Origin: CAZKWG01 sp964615375
GTDB lineage: Bacteria > Myxococcota_A > UBA796 > CAZKWG01
Direction: 5' to 3'
Length of the DNA: 64,000 nucleotides
NCBI GenBank assembly: GCA_964615375.1
Contig: CAZTOW010000001.1
Span: forward strand, 1 to 64,000
This document shows positions 59,048 to 64,000 of this stretch, piece by piece; the first letter of the stretch is position 1; each line of letters starts with the position of its first letter. The notes below the pieces were generated by a model. It saw only the letters and a list, made by a program, of their open reading frames with translations. It had not been told where the DNA came from and ran no database searches. The position numbers and the translations under genes were made by a program.

Positions 59048-60487
59048 TCAGCCCCCGGGGTAGGGCCGGTAGAGCGGGTCGCCCACCCACACCATCATCC
59101 AGCGGGCGACCTGCGTGGACTCATAGGCCGCCTCGCCGAAGCTCGCGCCCTGGAGCAGGTACAGGAAGAGCTGGTCGTACTCGGGCATCCCCGCCACGTA
59201 GGGCTCGCTCACCGCGCCGAAGGTGGCGGTGATCCCACGCTCCAGCGCGCCGGAGGACCAGGTCAGCCCGTCGCGCAGGCTGCACGCCGAGCAGGAGTCC
59301 AGGTGCCCGCCGATGGCGCCGTCGGTCCAGTCGAAGGCGTCGTTGTAGTGGTAGTAGGTGTACCAGCCGGCGTAGTAGAGGGCGTCCTCGCACCAGAGCT
59401 GGGCGGGGCTGGTGCCGAACTCTTCCGTGTCGGTGTCGAAGACCACCGGATAGCGCCCGTCGTCCTCGAAGATCGTCGCCACGCCCCACATGTTCCAGTC
59501 GCCGCTCTCGTAGGAGCCGAAGGCGTCGCTGGCCGGCGGGGTGGATCCGTACTCGGCGTCCACGTACACGTTCCCCGCCAGCGCCCCGCTGTCGGCGAGG
59601 GTCTGGGCGAGGGCGGCCCGCTCCACCAGGGCCAGGGCCGCGTCCACGCTCGCGCCGTCGATGCGCGCCACGAGGTAGTAGGGACGCCGCATCTCCGCGC
59701 GCAGCTCCCCGAAGGGCACGTAGGGGTCGTACTCGCCCGCCATGCTGTCGCCGGGCTGGTAGAGGTCGTTCCAGTCCGCGGCGGAGAAGGCCGTGGAGCG
59801 CGCGCCGAAGACCAGCAGCGCGTCCACGCTCACGATCGCCGCCTCGCCCGTGCCGATGTCGGCGATGCGGTCGCCCACGCGGTAGGGCACCCCGTAGACG
59901 GGCACGAGGTAGTGGACGTGCTCGCCGACCGCGTCGATGCAGGCCTGGACGGTCTCGACCAGCGCAGGCCAGGCGTCCCCCGAGAGGTACTCGTCGTCGT
60001 CGGCCGTGATCGCGCAGAGCTGCTCGGTCGGGATCTCGCGGGAGGCCGCGTAGGCCCGGGCCACGGCCTCGGAGCCCTCGACGGAGGTGTTGTAGATGAC
60101 CACGACCCGGCTCGGCTCGGGGCGGTCCACGGTCAGCGTCAGGGACCAGCTCTCCGGCGCGCAGCCGGGGGCCTCGACGAGCGCCGTCAGGCTGGCCTGC
60201 TCCGCCAGGTGGAGGGCCAGGTCTGTGGACAGCGTCCAGGTGGCGCTGGCCTGCGCGCCGGGCTCCACCGCGCCGTCCTCGGTGGACCAGCTCACGGTGG
60301 CCTCGTCGGGGAGGGCCGCGCCCTGGAGCGAGACGATCAGCGCCTCGCCGGGGGCCGGCTCCCCGCTCTCCAGCGCGAGCCCCTCGGCCAGACCGCAGGC
60401 TTCTACGCCGGTCTCCGCGCCGGTCTCCGCTGGGGAGCCCTTGTCGTCGGCCGCGCACCCGAGCGCGACCAGCAGGAGCCCCGTCAC
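59048..60487 (-). CDS. TIGR03790-like lipoprotein
   Basis: 479 residues, GTG start at 60487 overlapping the upstream stop. Lipobox LLVALGC. After a small N-terminal Ig-like region (about 30-130) comes RVVVIYNTSVEGSEAVARAYAASREIP, then HYLVPVYGVPYRVGDRI, AGNVYVDAEYGSTPP, and a final VWVGDPLYRPYPGG. These are hallmarks of the TIGR03790 family, which has a caspase/gingipain-like look but no assigned activity. Coupled to the START-like gene. Confidence 0.78.
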   Translation of the reverse strand: MTGLLLVALGCAADDKGSPAETGAETGVEACGLAEGLALESGEPAPGEALIVSLQGAALPDEATVSWSTEDGAVEPGAQASATWTLSTDLALHLAEQASLTALVEAPGCAPESWSLTLTVDRPEPSRVVVIYNTSVEGSEAVARAYAASREIPTEQLCAITADDDEYLSGDAWPALVETVQACIDAVGEHVHYLVPVYGVPYRVGDRIADIGTGEAAIVSVDALLVFGARSTAFSAADWNDLYQPGDSMAGEYDPYVPFGELRAEMRRPYYLVARIDGASVDAALALVERAALAQTLADSGALAGNVYVDAEYGSTPPASDAFGSYESGDWNMWGVATIFEDDGRYPVVFDTDTEEFGTSPAQLWCEDALYYAGWYTYYHYNDAFDWTDGAIGGHLDSCSACSLRDGLTWSSGALERGITATFGAVSEPYVAGMPEYDQLFLYLLQGASFGEAAYESTQVARWMMVWVGDPLYRPYPGG

Positions 60488-61143
60488 TTCCCGACCACGC
60501 TCAGGCCCTTGCGCACGATGTCGGCCAGGTTCGTGGGCAGCGTCTTCTTCGCCGCGAACTCCTTGGCCTTCTCCGGGATGTCCCCGCCCGCGTCCGAGCA
60601 GATCCGGTAGCGGATGGTGGTGGTCTCACCCTGGGGCGTAAACGTCCAGTCCCCCAGGTTCACCGTCGTCTCCACCACGTCCGGCCGGCTCTCCTTCACG
60701 CGGGCCAGCGCGTCGGGGTAGGCGACGCCGCCGTCCAGGCGATCCCAGCGGAACACCCGGGCGCTGCCCACCACCATCGGCGTGCCGTGCAGCACCCAGA
60801 CGCGGTCGGCCACCGGGTAGGGGTTGTCCAGCACCTGCATGTAGTCGAAGCCGTTGCCCGAGCTCCTCAGGCGCTCCGACACCGGGATCTTCCAGGTAGA
60901 CCAGGAGGGCTGCGTCGGGATGTCGCTGGCCAGGTGCAGCAGGATGTCCGCGGGGATGGCGGCGGCGGTGGTCGCCTCCAGGCAGGGCTGCTGCTCGACG
61001 CGCTTGAGGCGCACGATGACCTCGACGCCCACGTCCTTGAAGCTCTCCCGGTGGACCTCCACCCAGCCCGCGGGGTCCTCCAGCCCCTTCCAGAGGGTCG
61101 AGGCGTCGACGGCCAGCGCGGAGCCCAGGAGGAGCCAGAGCAT
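60484..61143 (-). CDS. START/SRPBCC-like lipid-binding domain protein
   Basis: 219 residues from ATG 61143. Signal peptide MLWLLLGSALAVDA. The rest fits a START / polyketide-cyclase barrel: WKGLEDPAGWVEVHRES, HLASDIPTQPSWSTWKIPV, RVWVLHGTPMVVGSARVFRWDR, NLGDWTFTPQGETTTIRYRICSDAGGDIPE. It would bind a hydrophobic ligand in the periplasm. The promoter region is shared with the divergent selenoprotein gene. Confidence 0.78.
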   Translation of the reverse strand: MLWLLLGSALAVDASTLWKGLEDPAGWVEVHRESFKDVGVEVIVRLKRVEQQPCLEATTAAAIPADILLHLASDIPTQPSWSTWKIPVSERLRSSGNGFDYMQVLDNPYPVADRVWVLHGTPMVVGSARVFRWDRLDGGVAYPDALARVKESRPDVVETTVNLGDWTFTPQGETTTIRYRICSDAGGDIPEKAKEFAAKKTLPTNLADIVRKGLSVVGK

Positions 61144-61171
61144 GTGACCTCCGAGAGAGAGTGGACTCGAG

Positions 61172-61177
61172 TATAAT
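61172..61177 (+). promoter_or_regulatory. TATAAT -10 box between divergent genes
   Basis: A perfect TATAAT 24 bp before the selenoprotein start. No clear -35 at 16-18 bp. The minus strand offers an overlapping TATACT (61170-61175) suitable for the divergent START-like gene. Confidence 0.45.
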
Positions 61178-61200
61178 GCCCGAGCGAGGCCAGAGCATCC

Positions 61201-61698
61201 ATGCGCTATCGCCCTCACCCCATCTTCGCGCTCTTCGCCTTGCTGGCGCTGCTCTACGCCTTCCGACCGGGGCCTGATCTGGAGGAGCGCGACCAGCCCC
61301 TGCCCGAGCTGCCCATCTCCACCCTGAACCTCAAGCCCATCGACGCGGACGAGATGGCCGGCGAGCCCTGGCTCATCAACCTCTGGATGCCGGGTTGAGG
61401 GGCCTGCGCTCGGGAGGTGCCCGAGCTCGTCGCCGCCCGTGAGCGCTGGGAGCCGCGCGGGGTCAAATTCCTGGCGATCTCCGTCGTAGAGGACGCGCCG
61501 CGGGTGCGCGCGGAGGCCGACCGCTGGGGGCTCACCTGGCCGCTGGCCATGACCACCGGCGATCTGGTCAACCTCGTGGGCGTCAACACGGTGCCCAGCA
61601 CGCTCTTCGTCACGGCGGACGGGCGCATCGTCGGCGTGCTGCGGGGAGCCGCCGATGAGGACGGGCTGGAGGAGGGGCTGGCGCGGATAGTTAACTAG
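61201..61698 (+). CDS. TlpA-type thioredoxin selenoprotein, UxxC active site, Sec at residue 66
   Basis: 165 residues if TGA at 61396-61398 is read as selenocysteine. An N-terminal membrane anchor (about 7-22) precedes a TlpA/redoxin domain. At the active site NLWMPG-U-GACAREVPEL aligns position by position with the TlpA pattern NxWxxWCGPCxxExP: the TGA replaces the first Cys and Cys69 is kept. Sequence continues in frame without further stops through RWGLTWPLAM and the cis-Pro loop GVNTVPSTLFV to the end. A perfect stem-loop follows the TGA (61408-61426). If TGA is a stop, the product is a 65-residue fragment and the rest a pseudogene; the SECIS-like hairpin argues against this. Likely a periplasmic thiol or selenol oxidoreductase. 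Confidence 0.82.
61408..61426 (+). promoter_or_regulatory. SECIS-like stem-loop for Sec66
   Basis: GCTCGGG (61408-61414), loop AGGTG, CCCGAGC (61420-61426): a perfect 7-bp stem. The apical loop begins 16 nt after the TGA and has G as its second base, both within the consensus described for bacterial SECIS elements. Confidence 0.7.
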
Positions 61699-61706
61699 AT
61701 AATCTA
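61688..61706. terminator. AT-rich palindromes between convergent genes
   Basis: AGTTAACT and CTAGAT-A-ATCTAG lie side by side across the stops of the selenoprotein gene and the convergent protease gene. They contain stop codons on both strands. They parallel the palindrome at 4506-4525, also between convergent genes. Confidence 0.35.
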
Positions 61707-63707
61707 GCCTCTCCGGCGCCGCCCCAGGGCCGCCAGGCCGATGAGCGCCACCCAGCCCAGGCTCGGGCCCGCGTCTCCGCTCGCGCAGGCACAGGACCTC
61801 GGCTTGGGGGTCATGTCCTCGCCCTCGCCCTCGCCCTCGCCCTCGCCCTCGCCCTCGCCCTCGCCCTCGCCGCTGGGCACGTCCGCGCCGTCGCAGTCGC
61901 TGTCCACGCCGTCGGCGACCTCGTCGGCGCCCGGGTAGATGGCGCCGTTCGCGTCGTCGCAGTCGTCGCCTTCGCCCTCGCGGTCGTGGCCATCGCCGTC
62001 CTGGTCGTAGTCGCTGCCGCCCGAGCAGTCCGTGTCGACGCCGTCGTACCAGGTCTCGGTGGCGCCGGGGAGGATCGCGGCGTCGGTGTCATCGCAGTCC
62101 GTCCCGCCGGCCTCCACCGCCCCCGCGCCGTCCCCGTCCTGGTCGGCGTCGTCGTTGCCCGCGCAGTCGCTGTCCACGCCGTCGTACCAGGCGTCCTCGG
62201 CGCCCGGGTAGACGGTGGCGTCCGCGTCGTCGCAGTCCGTCCCGCCGTAGCTCGCGTCCGTGTACAGGTCCCCGTCTCCGTCCAGCGCCAGGATGGCGGC
62301 CTGAACGTCGGGCAGCGGCCCGATCTCCCCGCCCGAGCCCTGGGGCACGCCCGTGTCGATGAGGAGCTGGCGCATGTCCTCCGGCGACAGGGGCTCGCTC
62401 CCGCCCATGGCGATGAAGTCGGCCACCGCCACCACCGCGGACACGACGATGGGCGTGGCCGAGCTGGTCCCCGAGAACTGCGAGCTGTAGCTCTGCCTCC
62501 GGTCGCGGTCGAACAACGCGTAGTCCCCGTAGCCCAGGGTGAAGACCGTGTAGTCCCCCCAGCCCTGCAGGTCGATGCGCTCGCCGTAGGTCGAGAACCA
62601 GGCGGCGTCGTGGTTCGTGTCGCCGGTCCCGGCGCCCACGAGGATTGCGCCGCTGTCGCCCCAGCCCATGTACTCCTCATAGGAGCGCCCATCGAGATCC
62701 TGCGAGCCGTTCCCGGCCGCGCCCACCACATACACCCCCGCGTCCGCGCCCACGCGCGAGATCGCCCAGACGTCCGGGTCCACCTCGGCCGGCGCGTAGC
62801 CCCCGCCCGCGCCCACGTCCTGCATCTCCAGCATCACCACGTCGCCCGCGGCCGAGCCCTCCACCGCGCTGGTGATGGAGGTGACGCGGCGCGAGCCTTC
62901 CTCGTCGCTCCACTCCGGGAAGGTGTAGACCTCGGCGTCCGGCACCAGCCCGGTGCAGCCATAGTCGTTCTCCACCGCGCTGGTCTGGCCCACCGTGGCG
63001 GTCCCGTGGTAGTCGTACTCGTAGCTCGCCACCCAGCTCGGGACGGTCTGCCCCTCCTCCAGGTTCAGGTCGCGGTCCACCAGGTCCTCGTGGCGGTCCA
63101 CCCAGCCGTACTCGCAGTCGGAGAGCTGGACGTTGGCGCCCGTCGCCCCCACGCTCCAGGCGTACTCGATGTCGATGCCCGGATCCGGGCCGGCGTAGGT
63201 CTGGTAGGAGGTGTAGTCGGGGGTGGTGGTCCCGATGTCTCCGGGGGGTGGCACGCCGATCACCCGAATGAAGGCGTACTCGACCACGTCCAGGAGCTCG
63301 AGGGCGTGGCCCGCGGCCAGCAGGCCCTCGGGCGAGCCGTCCCGGGGCTCGACCACCAGCATCCCCTGGAGGTCGGGCTGGGCCCGGCCCGAGCGCGCCG
63401 CCGCCCGCGCCTCCAGGGCGTCGAGCCGCTGGGCGGGGAGCTGGATGAGCGGCCGGAAGCTGAGCCCCTGGGCCCGCGCCACGGCCTCGAGGTCCGCGAG
63501 GTCCGCGCCCGTCTCCGACCGGACGCCGCCGCCGCTGGTCACCCGCCCCCGCACCTCGTCCTTCAGCTTGATGGAGAGCTGATAGCCGGCCATGGGCGCC
63601 TCGATGGGCAGCGGGCGCAGCGAGACCGGCTCCACCAGGAGTGGATCGCGAGGGGTGAGCGAGGCCGCCAGCGCGGGCGTGAGCAGGACGAGCGAGAGCA
63701 GGGTCAC
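61704..63707 (-). CDS. Subtilisin-like (S8) protease with MopE repeats and MYXO-CTERM-like tail
   Basis: 667 residues. Signal peptide MTLLSLVLLTPALAA, a prodomain-like N-terminus (about 20-160), then an S8 catalytic domain: probable Asp in VQLSDCEYGW, His in YDYHGTATVGQT, and Ser in SQFSGTSSATPIVV. Three MopE-type units follow (TDCDDADATVYPG, WYDGVDSDC and similar), then nine GGCGAG hexamers coding GE, and a MYXO-CTERM-like end (RSCACASG, hydrophobic run, LGRRRRG). It is probably displayed at the surface, where a predator would use it for extracellular proteolysis. The Asp context is less canonical than the His and Ser. Confidence 0.86.
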   Translation of the reverse strand: MTLLSLVLLTPALAASLTPRDPLLVEPVSLRPLPIEAPMAGYQLSIKLKDEVRGRVTSGGGVRSETGADLADLEAVARAQGLSFRPLIQLPAQRLDALEARAAARSGRAQPDLQGMLVVEPRDGSPEGLLAAGHALELLDVVEYAFIRVIGVPPPGDIGTTTPDYTSYQTYAGPDPGIDIEYAWSVGATGANVQLSDCEYGWVDRHEDLVDRDLNLEEGQTVPSWVASYEYDYHGTATVGQTSAVENDYGCTGLVPDAEVYTFPEWSDEEGSRRVTSITSAVEGSAAGDVVMLEMQDVGAGGGYAPAEVDPDVWAISRVGADAGVYVVGAAGNGSQDLDGRSYEEYMGWGDSGAILVGAGTGDTNHDAAWFSTYGERIDLQGWGDYTVFTLGYGDYALFDRDRRQSYSSQFSGTSSATPIVVSAVVAVADFIAMGGSEPLSPEDMRQLLIDTGVPQGSGGEIGPLPDVQAAILALDGDGDLYTDASYGGTDCDDADATVYPGAEDAWYDGVDSDCAGNDDADQDGDGAGAVEAGGTDCDDTDAAILPGATETWYDGVDTDCSGGSDYDQDGDGHDREGEGDDCDDANGAIYPGADEVADGVDSDCDGADVPSGEGEGEGEGEGEGEGEGEDMTPKPRSCACASGDAGPSLGWVALIGLAALGRRRRG
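61818..61871 (-). repeat. Nine perfect hexamers coding (Gly-Glu)9
   Basis: Nine uninterrupted copies of GGCGAG (minus strand). Perfect identity suggests recent expansion or homogenisation, unlike the diverged array at 44022. Confidence 0.9.
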
Positions 63708-63771
63708 GGGTCGCCTCCGCCGCGGAGGTTAGCACCGGCTACGACCGGGCGCGCGCCCGACGAGGTCAAGG

Positions 63772-64000
63772 TCAGCGTGACTGGCTGAAAGCACCGATCC
63801 TACGCATGAACGCGGCCAGCCGGGCCCGCTCACCGGGCAGGTCGAGGGCCTGAACGTGCGTCACCCCTCGGCCGGGCGGCAGCCTCAGGATCAGGGCGTG
63901 GCGGTAGCTCGCGACGTGGCCCCCGTCCCGCAGGCGCTCGGTGACGTCCACGCGCCAGCGGTCCGCGCCCAGGTGGGAGAGCCGGCTCTCTCGCCGCTGC
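63772..64000 (-). CDS. Partial CDS at right edge, function unknown
   Basis: The minus-strand frame is open from the window end to a TGA at 63772-63774, giving about 75 C-terminal residues with good codon use (RLSHLGADRWRVDVTERLR, then GRGVTHVQALDLPGERARL). The fragment is too short to classify. Its start lies beyond the window. Confidence 0.55.
   Translation of the reverse strand, partial: QRRESRLSHLGADRWRVDVTERLRDGGHVASYRHALILRLPPGRGVTHVQALDLPGERARLAAFMRRIGAFSQSR

Noticed and set aside
61396..61398. Simple nonsense mutation making a thioredoxin pseudogene
   Set aside because: The TGA falls exactly at the first active-site Cys, the rest of the frame is intact, and a SECIS-like hairpin follows. 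Pseudogene decay would rarely hit that codon alone. Kept as the main alternative until orthologues are checked.

Overview
The window is very GC-rich, gene-dense DNA whose content points to a Myxococcota (deltaproteobacterial-type) predator or scavenger, probably a metagenome-derived scaffold because a block of exactly 100 Ns sits at 43703-43802. The evidence is the large number of surface lipoproteins with Cys/Asp-rich MopE-type repeats, FG-GAP propellers, PKD domains and GE-dipeptide linkers, the MYXO-CTERM-like tails (Cys cluster, hydrophobic stretch, Arg cluster), an eukaryotic-type Ser/Thr kinase with a PEGA-like ectodomain, and a DUF4157 (eCIS core) metalloprotease-like protein. The taxonomic call is inference; no rRNA is present.

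Layout. 1-380: edge hairpin, a pair of 13-mers, tRNA-Gly and its terminator. 0.4-17.4 kb: cell-surface block with a FadL-like porin, four paralogous MopE/FG-GAP lipoproteins (each with seven FG-GAP repeats), an OmpA-family protein, a thrombospondin-type-3 repeat protein, a VWA lipoprotein and a small two-domain lipoprotein. 17.4-21.7 kb: a tightly overlapping five-gene operon (lipoprotein, NUDIX, exported protein, Ser/Thr kinase, lipoprotein) whose first and last genes are paralogues; then tRNA-Leu. 22-29.1 kb: DUF4157 double-HExxH protein with an overlapping lipoprotein, a GT-C membrane protein, a propeller-like protein and two tandem PKD lipoproteins. 29.5-37.7 kb: HEAT protein, L-asparaginase, two Cys-rich small lipoproteins, a GT4 glycosyltransferase coupled to a TMTC-like membrane TPR protein, a B12-binding radical SAM enzyme, and thiE-like plus thiG. 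37.8-44.5 kb: tandem paralogous lipoproteins separated by two strong hairpins, an uncharacterised exported protein, a PHP-domain exported protein, and a giant calcium-repeat protein broken by the assembly gap.

44.5-51.7 kb is metabolic: plsY, 3-hydroxyacyl-CoA dehydrogenase, enoyl-CoA hydratase, acyl-CoA dehydrogenase, a methylmalonyl-CoA-mutase-type B12 domain protein, a P-loop protein, a HAD hydrolase and a TGS1-like methyltransferase. 51.7-53.7 kb is a RloA/RloB-type (AbiL-like) putative defence pair whose ATPase has a lower-GC centre. 54-56.5 kb: ferritin-like protein, then a promoter / mini-ORF / hairpin leader ahead of an RbfA-like gene and a coupled RtcB RNA ligase. 56.5-64 kb: further lipoproteins, AIM24, TM2-like, TIGR03790-like and START-like genes, a subtilase with MopE repeats, and a partial gene at the right edge.

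The most striking observation is at 61201-61698: a membrane-anchored TlpA-type thioredoxin whose first active-site Cys codon is an in-frame TGA, followed at exactly the expected distance by a perfect 7-bp stem-loop resembling a bacterial SECIS. It is best read as an unannotated UxxC selenoprotein that ordinary gene calling splits into two ORFs.
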